NCBI RefSeq assembly: GCF_024642105.1
Contig: NZ_JAHEBT010000002.1
Location: 1-64,000, forward strand
Reading direction: 5' to 3'
Length of the DNA: 64,000 bases
Source: Flavobacterium sp.
GTDB lineage: Bacteria > Bacteroidota > Bacteroidia > Flavobacteriales > Flavobacteriaceae
The position numbers and the translations under genes are program-made. Under the pieces are notes generated by a model, which did not search any database, was not told where the DNA came from, and saw only the letters and a list, made by a program, of their open reading frames with translations. This document shows, piece by piece, positions 36,871-47,700 of this stretch (position 1 is the first letter of the stretch; each line of letters starts with the position of its first letter).

Positions 36871-38079
36871 TTACAAGTACCACTTTTTATATCTTAGTAA
36901 TGCCTCCAAAAAGTAGTAATCAGCATAGGTTAAAGGAGTATCAACTTCACTTTTATGAGGAATTGATCCCACGCTATGCATCAATAGAAATCCTCCATTT
37001 TTGCCTAATTCAGCTCTGTATTTTGGACTAGATAATACTTTAAGAATAGTTTCGGCTACCTCTAGATATTCCTTTTTTTCTTTACCTGAAGTGTACTGTG
37101 CTAGTTCCAATAATGCAGAAGCATTTATCGAAGCCGAAGATACATCTCTAAGTGCATTAGGAATGTCAGGTGCATTAAAATCCCAATACGGTACTTTATC
37201 TTCGGGTAAATTAGGATTAGTAAGTATAAATTGAGCAACACCTCTAGCTTGTTTTAAATAATCTGGATTTTTAGTAAAACGATACATCATTGTATAGCCA
37301 TACAAAGCCCAACTTTGTCCTCTACTCCACGCACTAGAATCAGCGGCACCCTGGGCTGTAACTTTTTTACGAACCTCTCCAGTATTCAAATCATAATCCA
37401 ATACATGATAACTGCTATAATCCGGTCTAAAATGATTTTTTATGGTTGTATTTGCATGGTTTTCAGCAATAGAAGCAAAACTTTTATCTGCACTATTTTG
37501 ACTTGCCCATTCTAACATCTCAATATTCATCATGTTATCGATAATAACCGGTCCCACGAAACCTTTTTGTCTTAGTCCCCCATCTGTAATCTCCCATGAC
37601 TGAATTACTTTAGCATTAGGACGATAACGTGTGGCTAACGATTTAGCCGACTGTAGTATTACTTTTTTGTAATACTCATTTTTAGTTAGTCGGTAGGCAT
37701 TTCCAAAACTACAAAACATCATAAACCCTAAATCGTGGTTTTTTGTAAAGTATTTTACAGTGTCTAAAACGGCTAATTTCTTATTTGCTTCAGCTAGAAT
37801 TTTTGGATTTTTAGTGTATTCGTAAATATAGAACAACGTGCCTGGATAAAACCCACTACACCACCAATACGCATCTGTGTTAATGTTTTTATTATTTCGA
37901 AATGTTCTTGGCAAAGAATCTGAAGGTGTATTGCTAATTAAAAATTGATATTGTTTTGCCGCAAAATCAAAATTAGACGCAATCAGTTTTTGCATCAATT
38001 GTTGGTCTTTGTTCTTTTGGGCTAGTGACACCAACCCAAAAAAACATACAACCACTAAAATATAATTATTTAATTTCAT
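36871..38079 (-). CDS. GH88 unsaturated glucuronyl hydrolase
   Basis: A 402-residue alpha6/alpha6-barrel enzyme with a signal peptide (to about SLAQ). Both catalytic aspartates of GH88 are present: Asp116 (NHDLGFM) and Asp181 (IIDNMMN). It hydrates the unsaturated uronate at the non-reducing end of lyase products, releasing GalNAc or GlcNAc (sulfated or not) and a 5-keto-4-deoxyuronate, the KduI substrate. It is located in the periplasm by its signal. It follows susD by 13 bp. Confidence 0.92.
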   Translation of the reverse strand: MKLNNYILVVVCFFGLVSLAQKNKDQQLMQKLIASNFDFAAKQYQFLISNTPSDSLPRTFRNNKNINTDAYWWCSGFYPGTLFYIYEYTKNPKILAEANKKLAVLDTVKYFTKNHDLGFMMFCSFGNAYRLTKNEYYKKVILQSAKSLATRYRPNAKVIQSWEITDGGLRQKGFVGPVIIDNMMNIEMLEWASQNSADKSFASIAENHANTTIKNHFRPDYSSYHVLDYDLNTGEVRKKVTAQGAADSSAWSRGQSWALYGYTMMYRFTKNPDYLKQARGVAQFILTNPNLPEDKVPYWDFNAPDIPNALRDVSSASINASALLELAQYTSGKEKKEYLEVAETILKVLSSPKYRAELGKNGGFLLMHSVGSIPHKSEVDTPLTYADYYFLEALLRYKKWYL

Positions 38080-38092
38080 TTCTATGAACTAA

Positions 38093-39703
38093 TTACCACC
38101 CTTCGTTTTGAGTCATATTTTTATTTACAGATAATTCTTTTAACGGAATTGGATAAAGTAAGTTTCTTGTAGTTACATTTCTACCTCCTAATCCACCATA
38201 CGAATCTCCAGTCCCCCCATTTGCAGTAATTTCAGCTCCAACAGAGTTCATTGTACTTACATATTTATTCCAACGAATTAAATCCATGTGACGTGTTCCC
38301 TCAAAGCACAGCTCTAACATACGTTCATTTTCAACAGCTAATTGGAAATTATCTTTAGATAAACCTGCAGCCAAATCGGAAGTTGTACTCGTTGTACTGA
38401 TACTTAAACCAAAGCCTCTTCGTCTTACTTGATTCACAGCGTTGTAAGCAGCCGTTGTAGGTCCGTTCACTTGATTTTCCGCCTCGGCAAACATCAACAA
38501 AACATCGGCATAACGCAATACTGGGAAGTTAATTGGAGTGTTATTTTTATGTTTTGGCGAAGATAATTCAAATTCTCTTCTCCATTTAGCACTATCTCTT
38601 CCATAACCTGTAGTTGTAGTAATGTTCGTTTTAGCTCCTGTTGTACCATTGTACTTAAATGGCGCCAATACCCAATCACGGCGTAAATCACCCGTTTTAT
38701 AGGCTTTGTAAAGTCGAGCAGTCCCTCTAATAAATCCATAACTGTATCCAATTGTAGGATAAGCTGAACCCGTAATTGTGATTCCGTTGGTGTTTCCTAA
38801 ACGTCCTGTTTCTGAATACCCATCTGTACTATTTCCTTTAAATTCAATTTCCCACATACTTTCCTTAACATCATAGATGTCTTGTGCTTGATTGATGAAA
38901 ATCTGACTGTAAGCATTGTTTCCAGATATAGCAGTATTATAAGTGGTTCTTAAAGCATGTTCTCCTGAATCGATTACTTTTTTAGTCCATGACAAAGCCT
39001 CACTATACTTGCTTGTGTCATTCAAAGGATAACCCGCCATTTGCAAACATACTCTTGCTAAAATTCCTTGCACTACGGTTTTAGACACACGACTTGAATA
39101 ACCATAAGAAGTTGATGTAGCTACTTTAGCTTCAGCTGAAGTCATATCTTTCAAAATTTGCGCATAGATCTCGCTCATTGGAGTTGCTTTAGCATAAACA
39201 TCATTCGGAGTCGTTGTTGGCTCTAATTTCATAGGTACATTCCCGAAATTAGTGACCAATAAAAAGTGATAATACCCTCTTAAAAATAACGCTTCACCCA
39301 GAATAACTTGACGTTTGGTTTCGTCCATTGGTGCTAAATTAATATTGGCAATCAAATCATTGGCACGATTTAATCCAACATAACACGCAGCCCACAATCC
39401 TGTAATTTCAGCATTAGAAGGATCAATTACATTAACCGAAAGATATTGAAGATCATTCGTCTGTGTAGTACGCGCTAAATAACCTTCATCGGTGCAAGCA
39501 TTATACCCATTAAATACGTTATTTCCATACAAACTAGCCGATCCTAAGACATCATAGACTCCAACCAAAGCACTGGTTAAACCTTTTTCATCTGTATAAT
39601 ATTGTTTGATTGAAATTTTGTCAATTGGTTCTGTATCTAAATAATGGTCACAAGAAGTAACCCCAAACACAATAACTGCTACTAAATAATATATCTTTTT
39701 CAT
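38093..39703 (-). CDS. susD: SusD/RagB outer-membrane glycan-binding lipoprotein
   Basis: A 536-residue lipoprotein (lipobox VTSCDHYL) with the SusD helical repeats and the characteristic C-terminal LCFEGTRHMDLIRW, followed by LLYPIPLKELSVN...NEGW. It binds oligosaccharides and hands them to the SusC pore. It is 18 bp after susC. This is the only SusC/SusD pair inside the window and defines the sulfated-glycan locus. Confidence 0.95.
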   Translation of the reverse strand: MKKIYYLVAVIVFGVTSCDHYLDTEPIDKISIKQYYTDEKGLTSALVGVYDVLGSASLYGNNVFNGYNACTDEGYLARTTQTNDLQYLSVNVIDPSNAEITGLWAACYVGLNRANDLIANINLAPMDETKRQVILGEALFLRGYYHFLLVTNFGNVPMKLEPTTTPNDVYAKATPMSEIYAQILKDMTSAEAKVATSTSYGYSSRVSKTVVQGILARVCLQMAGYPLNDTSKYSEALSWTKKVIDSGEHALRTTYNTAISGNNAYSQIFINQAQDIYDVKESMWEIEFKGNSTDGYSETGRLGNTNGITITGSAYPTIGYSYGFIRGTARLYKAYKTGDLRRDWVLAPFKYNGTTGAKTNITTTTGYGRDSAKWRREFELSSPKHKNNTPINFPVLRYADVLLMFAEAENQVNGPTTAAYNAVNQVRRRGFGLSISTTSTTSDLAAGLSKDNFQLAVENERMLELCFEGTRHMDLIRWNKYVSTMNSVGAEITANGGTGDSYGGLGGRNVTTRNLLYPIPLKELSVNKNMTQNEGW

Positions 39704-39721
39704 CTCTTTATTTTTATTTAT

Positions 39722-42700
39722 TTAAAAATTGATGTTAGTTCCAAAAGTAAAGGTACGCGCTCTAGGATAAGCCGAAAAATCGAATCCAGAAGTCAATGCT
39801 GTATTGTACACATTTACCTCAGGGTCTGGTCCAGAATACTTGGTCCAAGTAAATAAATTTTGTCCAGAAACATACAAACGTATCGATTTAATATTCATTT
39901 TTTGAACCCATTTGGAATCAAAATTATATCCTAAAGAAATAGTTTTCAAACGCAAGAAAGAACCGTCTTCGACGTATCGTGACGAATAACCTCCTGTATA
40001 AAATCCTTTAGTACGGAAAACATCTGAAGTAGGATTTGTCGGTGACCAACGATTTTCATAGCTTGAAAATTGGTTCAATAACATATTGTTTACAGAGTTT
40101 CCGTCAAACAAAATTCGATTTGCATTTAAAATATCATTCCCATAAGACCATTGAAAGAACACATTCAAATCAAATCCTTTGTAGGTAAAATTATTAGTAA
40201 ATCCTCCAATATGTTTTGGCAAACCACGCCCTATTACAGTATAATCACTTGAATTTACAAAAAGATCTCCATTCTGATCTTTATATTTAATATCTCCCGG
40301 TTTAATATTAGCCCTTATATTTCCATTAGTAGCTACATCTGCTTTTAACACAAAATTATAACTAGCATATTGAGCAGGATCAACAGCAGTAGGATCAACA
40401 ATAGAACCATCGGCAATTCTAGTAATATTGAAATCTGCATATTTATAAGTCCCCAACGACTCGTATCCATACATCAAACCTAGAGGCTGTCCTATTTTTG
40501 TAATATAGGCTGGCGTACTAGACCATTTATTATCCCAGTTGATAGAACTTTGAATATCTTCTTGATTATCTGCCAATGCAACTACTTTACTTTGATTGAA
40601 AGCAATGTTAAATGAAGTTGACCAGCTGAAATCTTTGGTTTGGATATTTTTAGTATTTACCGTTAACTCCAATCCTCTATTTTGGATAGCTCCAACATTC
40701 TTTAAAGCCGTACTAAACCCTGAAGACAATGGTAAATCAGCTCTTAACAATAAGTCTTTTGTCGTTTTTCTATATACATCCGCCTCCAATGTGATGCGTT
40801 GTTTGAAAAATCCTAAATCCAACCCTAAGTCTACTTGCTCTGTAGTTTCCCATTTCAATTTTGAGTTTCCTAGAGTCAATGGCACTACTCCCTCTACATA
40901 TTGATTGTTGAAAACATAACTATTCCCTATCGGATTATAATAAGTCGTTAAATAATCAAAATCACCTACTCTATTATTTCCGGTTTGTCCATAACTAGCA
41001 CGTATTTTACCGTCTGAAAGTATTTTACTTGATTTAAGTAATTTTTCATTTTTGAATTTCCAAGACAATGCTCCCGAAGGGAAATATCCCCAATGGTTCT
41101 CTGAAGGAAACTTAGAGGAACCATCTGCTCTCATAGAAGCGGTAAGGAAATATTTGGAGTTAAAATTATAGTTGACTCTGCTTAAGAAAGATGCCATAGT
41201 CCATACAGACTGAAAGGTATCTACTCGTAATGCCACACCCTTATCTAAACTAGCAATTCCCAAACTTTCATATTCAACAGGAATTTGATTAGCTGAACTT
41301 CCATACGATTTGCTAGTTTGTTTTTGAATGGTAAATCCACCCAAAACATCTAAAGTATGTTTTTTGCTTAATTTTGGTTTCCAAGTCAAGGTATTTTCAT
41401 TCAACCAGTTACTCGATTGTGAGTAAGAAACAGATCCATTGATCCCATTATTATTTCCTGGTCTTCCATAATACGTATTTGTATTATTGAAAGATTCACT
41501 TTTAACTCTATTTTCAATAATTCCATTAGAAACACGAAGTTTTAAACTTGGAACTATTGTGTATTCTAAATAGGCATTTGTATTTAAACTCTGCGTTTCA
41601 GTAAAACGATACAAATTATTCAAGTTAAGGAGTGGATTTACACGATAATCATTAGCCGGATCGATATCCAAATCTATAAGAGAATCTTCATTTGATGTTG
41701 AACCATTTACTGGTTTGTATCCCCAAACAGAAACCATAATATTAGTTGTGGCACTTCCTGTAGATGCAGCAGGACTAATCCCTGTTCTTTCTAATTGACT
41801 AAAATTAGTATTTACCCCAATTTTTAAATTGTCTGTGATATTGTGATCCAAAACTAATCGTCCTTGGTATCTTTTGTAATCCGAATTAATTAAAATTCCG
41901 TCTTGATCAATGAAGGAAGTAGAAAATGCATATTTCGTAGCTTTATTACCTCCTCGAACAGAAAAATCAACATTTTTCATTGCTGCAGTACGAGTTACTT
42001 TGTCCTGCCAATCAATTGACTGTGCATCTTTATAGTAGTCTAAAGTTTTTCCGTCCGTTAAAAAAATTTGTGCCGGCGATTTAAATCCAGTGCTTGACAC
42101 CAAAGTTGGATCTAACTCCAATTGGTATTTCACGAACTCATACGGACTCATCAAATCCATTTTACTAATTGTTTGCTGAAAACCATAAGAAGTATCAAAA
42201 CTATAAACTGGAGCACCAGTTTTCCCTTTTTTAGTAGTAATCACAATTACACCGTTTGCCCCTCTAGCACCGTAAATTGCTGTTGCCGAAGCATCTTTCA
42301 AAACATCTATTGACTCAATATCTTTTGGATTAATAATCCCATTGTTTGGATTTTCCATTAAAAAACCATCCACTACATATAATGGAGAATTCCCTTGAGT
42401 TACTGAATTATTTCCTCGAATAACGATATTAATTCCTGCACCTGGTTGCCCATCTGAAGATGTCACTTGCACGCCCGAAACACGACCAGCCAATGCTTCA
42501 TCAAAAGATCTTACTGGAGCTCTCAACATATCCTTAACTGATATTTTACCTACCGACCCAGTTACATCGCTCTTCTTTTGAGTACCGTATCCAACTACTA
42601 CAACTTCTTCAAGACTAGTAGTCAAAGATTGCATTACAACATTGATTACTTTTTTATTATTCACAGCAATTGATTTATCTTCGAATCCAATATAAGAAAA

Positions 42701-42952
42701 GACAAGAGAGTTAGTAGGATTTGCTTGTATTACAAACTTCCCTTCTTTATCCGTTAAAGTTCCCACTTTTAATCCTTTTACTTTAACAGTTACACCTACA
42801 AGAGGAATTGAACTTTCATCTGTAACTACACCGTTTATAGTTTTATTTTGGTTCTGAGCAGATACTGAGATTCCAAATAAAAGTATACTAACGAGTAAAT
42901 ATTTATTTACAAAGCCTAGTTTTTTAAACTTAATTTTTCTTTCTGCATGCAT
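39722..42952 (-). CDS. susC: SusC-type TonB-dependent outer-membrane receptor
   Basis: A 1076-residue receptor with a signal peptide, a carboxypeptidase-regulatory-like domain (INGVVTDESSIPLVGVTVKVKG), the TonB-box region EEVVVVGYGTQKKSDVTGSV, a plug domain (SIDVLKDASATAIYGARGANGVI) and a 22-strand barrel ending in FGTNINF. It imports lyase-produced oligosaccharides with energy from TonB. It leads an operon of 11 genes running to 27305. The promoter with a LacI-type box is at 42985-43046, only about 30 bp upstream of the ATG. Confidence 0.95.
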   Translation of the reverse strand: MHAERKIKFKKLGFVNKYLLVSILLFGISVSAQNQNKTINGVVTDESSIPLVGVTVKVKGLKVGTLTDKEGKFVIQANPTNSLVFSYIGFEDKSIAVNNKKVINVVMQSLTTSLEEVVVVGYGTQKKSDVTGSVGKISVKDMLRAPVRSFDEALAGRVSGVQVTSSDGQPGAGINIVIRGNNSVTQGNSPLYVVDGFLMENPNNGIINPKDIESIDVLKDASATAIYGARGANGVIVITTKKGKTGAPVYSFDTSYGFQQTISKMDLMSPYEFVKYQLELDPTLVSSTGFKSPAQIFLTDGKTLDYYKDAQSIDWQDKVTRTAAMKNVDFSVRGGNKATKYAFSTSFIDQDGILINSDYKRYQGRLVLDHNITDNLKIGVNTNFSQLERTGISPAASTGSATTNIMVSVWGYKPVNGSTSNEDSLIDLDIDPANDYRVNPLLNLNNLYRFTETQSLNTNAYLEYTIVPSLKLRVSNGIIENRVKSESFNNTNTYYGRPGNNNGINGSVSYSQSSNWLNENTLTWKPKLSKKHTLDVLGGFTIQKQTSKSYGSSANQIPVEYESLGIASLDKGVALRVDTFQSVWTMASFLSRVNYNFNSKYFLTASMRADGSSKFPSENHWGYFPSGALSWKFKNEKLLKSSKILSDGKIRASYGQTGNNRVGDFDYLTTYYNPIGNSYVFNNQYVEGVVPLTLGNSKLKWETTEQVDLGLDLGFFKQRITLEADVYRKTTKDLLLRADLPLSSGFSTALKNVGAIQNRGLELTVNTKNIQTKDFSWSTSFNIAFNQSKVVALADNQEDIQSSINWDNKWSSTPAYITKIGQPLGLMYGYESLGTYKYADFNITRIADGSIVDPTAVDPAQYASYNFVLKADVATNGNIRANIKPGDIKYKDQNGDLFVNSSDYTVIGRGLPKHIGGFTNNFTYKGFDLNVFFQWSYGNDILNANRILFDGNSVNNMLLNQFSSYENRWSPTNPTSDVFRTKGFYTGGYSSRYVEDGSFLRLKTISLGYNFDSKWVQKMNIKSIRLYVSGQNLFTWTKYSGPDPEVNVYNTALTSGFDFSAYPRARTFTFGTNINF

Positions 42953-42984
42953 AATTTTAATAGTTATAGGTTAAATTATTAAGA

Positions 42985-43046
42985 CAATATTATGTAAACG
43001 TTATCATATAAACAAGCTAAAATCCAAAAAAATGTGCTCGAGCACA
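42985..43046 (-). promoter_or_regulatory. LacI-type box and promoter of the SusC operon
   Basis: Reading leftward: box TGTGCTCGAGCACA (43046-43033), a 17-bp gap, TTG (43015-43013), a 20-bp spacer and TAATATTG (42992-42985). The spacing matches three other box promoters. Confidence 0.65.
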
Positions 43047-43173
43047 TAAATTAATTTAATTTGTAAGTTAATAATTACAAATTGTTATTTACATTCATTT
43101 TGAAAATCAAGAACTTATGAAATACTATCTTTAATTTACTGTCTCTATTAAAAAAAAACACTTTAAAACTAAA

Positions 43174-43202
43174 AAAGCGAAACATTAAAAATGTTTCGCT
43201 TT
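43174..43202 (-). terminator. Rho-independent terminator after the IdoA-type sulfatase
   Basis: A perfect 12-bp stem, AAAGCGAAACAT / ATGTTTCGCTTT (43174-43185 and 43191-43202), with a T-run when read leftward, 20 bp after the sulfatase stop. It separates the third-lyase operon from the SusC operon. Confidence 0.85.
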
Positions 43203-43221
43203 CTGTTCTTAATTTTAAGAT

Positions 43222-44691
43222 CTATTTTTCTTTGGTAGTACTTCTAAAATATTCATTCACATTGTACTTTGAAAAAGGAGATAATGCTGCTTGATTTTTA
43301 GGAATATGTTTTTTTAATCGCTCGATTTCTCTCTTGTATTTTTTATCTGCTGATAGATTATTCCATTCGTTCGGGTCTGCAAATAAATCATAAAATTCCG
43401 TCGAATTATCTTCGTATTGAATCAATCGATATCGAGAATCAGTTACTGCAACATTACCTTTACCATATGCTGTAATCGCAACGTATGGCCATTTATAGTC
43501 TACTGGATTTTGAATAAGAGGAAGTAAAGTGTGTCCCTCATTTGTTTTATTTTTAGGTAATTTACATAAATCAGTAAGTGTAGGATAAATATCTAAAAGT
43601 TGAACTGGTTTATCACATTTAGTATTTTCTTTTGCCTGAGGTGATTTAAAAATAAGCACTGATCTTGTGTCTCGTTGCCATAATGCTGCTTTGGCAAACC
43701 TATTCTTTTCTCCTAAATGATAGCCATGATCAGACCAAAGTACAACAATTGTATTTTTAGCATACTGGCTTTTCTCCAAGGCGTCTAGCACTTTCCCAAC
43801 CTGTTCATCTACAAAATTGATACAAGCTAAATAAGACTGTACCGCATTTTTCCATTGGTTAGTTTCAATCAACCAATCTGTTGTTGGCATCATCGGCACT
43901 TCAGCTACCATTTGTCCTAGTTTTGGAACATCATCCATATCAGATTTTAGATAAGGTGGGGTTTGAATCTTATCTAACGGAAATCTATCCATATATTTTT
44001 GAGGAACATACCAAGGCACATGAGGACGAACAAAACCAACTGCTAAGAAAAATGGTTTTTGATGGGCTGATTGCAATTTTTCAACTGCCCAAGCCGCTGA
44101 TTTAAAATCAGGCATTTCACTCTCGTCTTCAGGGAAAGCTCCCCAATCAGTATCTGTTCCTTTTGGTTTTCCAAACCATTCTGGATTATAATTAATTCGT
44201 TTCGGAGGGAATGGCCCGTATAAATTATTAGAAACCGTTTTATATTCATCGAAAACATGGTCATTGTCACCAAGATGAAACAATTTTCCAACTCCCATAG
44301 TTGTATATCCATATTGTTCAAAATAATCTGGAAGATAAATTGATTTTTGAACCGCATCATTAGACTTTTTAATATTTAAATCGTCTAACTGAAGATAATT
44401 ACCCGATGTAGTTGGCAAAAGTCCTGTCATCACAGCAGCTCTCGAAGGACCACAAATTGGTGCTGGACAACTAGCATTGGTAAAAAGAATCCCTTTAGAT
44501 GCTAATCTATCAATATTAGGAGTCACCGTTTGCGGATGACCTTTAAGACATCCAACCCAGTCGTTTAAATCATCAACGGCAATAAAAACAACATTGGGAG
44601 ATTGTTGAGCACTAATCCTAATTCCAAATAGTACGATAAATAACGTAAGATAGAATTTAGATGTCTTAATACCATAAATTTTATTATTCAT
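43222..44691 (-). CDS. Secreted Cys-type sulfatase, iduronate-2-sulfatase-like
   Basis: A 489-residue S1 sulfatase with a signal peptide (to about ISAQ), VAVDDLNDW-type metal site (FIAVDDLND), formylglycine motif CGPSR at 80-84, and iduronate-2-sulfatase-like segments VGKLFHLG, PHVPWYVPQKYMDRFP and WSDHGYHLGEKNRFAK. It could remove 2-O-sulfate from uronic acid in dermatan or chondroitin products. It is 56 bp after the third lyase, under the same promoter. Specificity is inferred from motif resemblance. Confidence 0.85.
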   Translation of the reverse strand: MNNKIYGIKTSKFYLTLFIVLFGIRISAQQSPNVVFIAVDDLNDWVGCLKGHPQTVTPNIDRLASKGILFTNASCPAPICGPSRAAVMTGLLPTTSGNYLQLDDLNIKKSNDAVQKSIYLPDYFEQYGYTTMGVGKLFHLGDNDHVFDEYKTVSNNLYGPFPPKRINYNPEWFGKPKGTDTDWGAFPEDESEMPDFKSAAWAVEKLQSAHQKPFFLAVGFVRPHVPWYVPQKYMDRFPLDKIQTPPYLKSDMDDVPKLGQMVAEVPMMPTTDWLIETNQWKNAVQSYLACINFVDEQVGKVLDALEKSQYAKNTIVVLWSDHGYHLGEKNRFAKAALWQRDTRSVLIFKSPQAKENTKCDKPVQLLDIYPTLTDLCKLPKNKTNEGHTLLPLIQNPVDYKWPYVAITAYGKGNVAVTDSRYRLIQYEDNSTEFYDLFADPNEWNNLSADKKYKREIERLKKHIPKNQAALSPFSKYNVNEYFRSTTKEK

Positions 44692-44747
44692 GTTTTTTTA
44701 TTTAATTAGTTAACACTTTTATATTTCTCTTTGAAAAAACTAAAATC

Positions 44748-47700
44748 TTATTTTTTCTGGATAAGCAACACTTCTCTAGTCATACCTTCTCTACATACAA
44801 ACTCAATTATTGTAGTTGTCGCAGTAGTTTTTACTATAGAAACGTTTGATGTTGTTGAATTGATATCCCATATTCCTGCAAGTTCAACTTGTAATTTTGA
44901 TTCTTTAGATTCATTATCAATCCAATCTCTACTATAAATACTACGTTCAATACTTTTTCCATTTGAATCAAATTTTTCATCTGCAGCACCTTCATAAAAA
45001 CGCAAATCAGGATCGGCAACACTTAATCTAAGTAGTTTACCTTCTCTACGAGTCATTAATAACGAAGGTAATGAAGTTTTCAAAATTTCCGTTTTCACAT
45101 TAGCATTACCTGCTTCAAAAAAAGCATAACCAGTGGTGTTGGCTATTTTATCATTCACAATATGTACTTGATTATCGCATCGCAAAACACTATACGATTG
45201 TTTTTTTGTAAAAGAACTCACTTCTGTTGGAGTTGGTTGAACCAAAACAGCATATTCATACCTTCCATCAATAGGAGCAAATCCATGTGATATAACTGCA
45301 GTTGTAAAATCCCCTTTTGTTGGTTTTGAATTCTTTTGGTGAAACGAATGTTGTTCTTTTCGCTCTACCCTTACCTCTCCATTTTTCACAAAATAAACAT
45401 TGCCATGTGCATCTCCCAGTATTGTTTTCCCCATAAATTGATTTCCATAAGGAAACTCTGAAATTTGATTTCCATTAACCATGGTAGCGTCTGTTTTACT
45501 TACAATTTCTTCTTGAAAAAGTGTTGTTTCAACAGGAAATTCTTTGCTTTCATTTCTAATATTTGATCCTAAAGCGATAATTCGATTATCAAACATAAAC
45601 CAAGACTTATTCGCTTTCAATTTCCCATTGTATTTGTCGTGATCGTGAAGTTTCATCGCAAAAACACCTTGTTCATTAGCCAAGGAAACACCTCCTGCAT
45701 AGGACTCGTCTGAAAGTAACATCTCTTCCACTCCTGAAAAAGCATCTACATTTAACACATTTCCTTTCAATTGTTCTATAGGCAAAACCATAGCTGTAGT
45801 TCCCCACCAGTGATTCCAATCCCAACCTTCTTGTCTAAACCCTGAGGCTGAATTAGTAATGGGGTCACCAGATGCCATTATCTGCATATTCCCAAAATTA
45901 AGATAACGACCATATAGATTTGCCGATTCGTATATTTCGCTATTCCAAAGATAGCGACTAAACCCTTTAAAAGAGACCATCCAATTCCCACGACGATGAA
46001 TAGACAAACAAGAATATGGAAAAGTTTTATTCCCTACAGGAGACAACTCCGCTTGTAAACCTTCCGTTTTAAAAATAGTATTAAAGCGATCTTTCTTAGT
46101 CTGCGTAAGACGCATATAAGCAGAGGCTAGATCTTTGTCTATTTTTTCGGTTCGGTCAGGTGAACCAGCCAATGCCAGTTGAGAAAAATGCTCTGGTATT
46201 AACTTCCCTTTTCCTTCTGGATGGCGCCCAGAAAGTGATAAAGGCCATTCGGTAAGATTACAGTAAAAACGAAAAGCCAATAACGCATTTTTTAAATTTT
46301 CATGACTTTCTTGCGAAATTGCAAATGGTGTTCTAGACAAAAGTGACACTGCTCCTACCGCTCCTTCTGTACCTCCAATAGCGTAAGCTGGATAATGATT
46401 TCTGTGATGAAAAATTGTACTATCTGATTTGATTGCTGGCGCCAATCCTGGAGCTATCTTTAATCCATTATCTGCCCAACGACTGAATGATGTAAGATAG
46501 GTTATTTTTTCAGGAGAATCTTTAAGCATCAAAATACTTGACAATCTTCCTATTAGCGAAGTGTTGAATGAATCTACGTCTATCCCTAAAGCAGTAGGTT
46601 TAAGCTTCACTTCACCAGCGCCTGAGAACCATTCCATAGATTGCTGTATCGATTGGTCTAAATTTGCTTTTACTAAAACCTCTTTCATTAAAAACATCGC
46701 AGGATAATAATTCCTCATATTGTAGCCTAAGTGATGTAATGTCCCCATGGCACTACCTGCTGCAAATCCTTGATCAGTCATGTGCTTGGTAAGAAGAACA
46801 AACATAGACGCAATTTCTTCTTTACTTTGGCTATCACTCTCGTTATGATACGCATTGGCTAAATCTAACAATAAATCATTAGCCTCTTTTAGCGACTGAC
46901 CAATGGAGTCAAAAATAGTTGTATTTCTAATTCCACCAAGACTGTAATACGTTTCAGCATAACGTTCAAAATAAATTGGTTTTCCAACTATACTGCCATC
47001 TGCATTTGAGCTAATAGCGTAGTTTTGAAATCGTTTCTTTAATCGTTCTACCTTTATCCCTTTTTTAGTCAGCAACTGTTTTTTAAGATTCTCTTCTACG
47101 CTTCTAAGACCTTTCAACTCCTCTTCACTCACACTACTTTTTACTGGAAATTCAAATGAATTGCCCCATGATTTATTCAAAATTAACCAATGGCTATCTG
47201 TTTCCTTATTGATATAAGGAGCTTGAAAATCAGCTGTATGATGTCGAACATCTTGATACGAAGAAAGAATCACATGATCCAACAACAATTCTCCTGTGCT
47301 TACATTAGGGGCTATAATTCGTAATTCGTCCATTCCATCTTCGGGAGTACCCTGCATATCTCTATCAAAAGCAACCCACGCTCCTCTCCATCCAGTAAAG
47401 TTCAAACCATAATCAAACCAACAGCAAACTTTTTTATTTTTCAAAAACTCAAAACGTATTGACTTCCCTTCTAATGCCTTTTTACCATAGATCCAAAAAA
47501 CAAAAGTAGATAACGAGGTATCTTTAGGGTCTGGATTATTTTTCAAATACCCAATAGATTGATTTATATTAATTGAAGCAGAAGGTTTTACCCATTTCCA
47601 ACTTAACGAACGATTCCCATGTTTAAAATGCTCATTAGTTGTTTTTAACAATGATGAAGAATTTGCCTTAAAAGGATTAGTGTTCTCTTCAAATGAGAAA

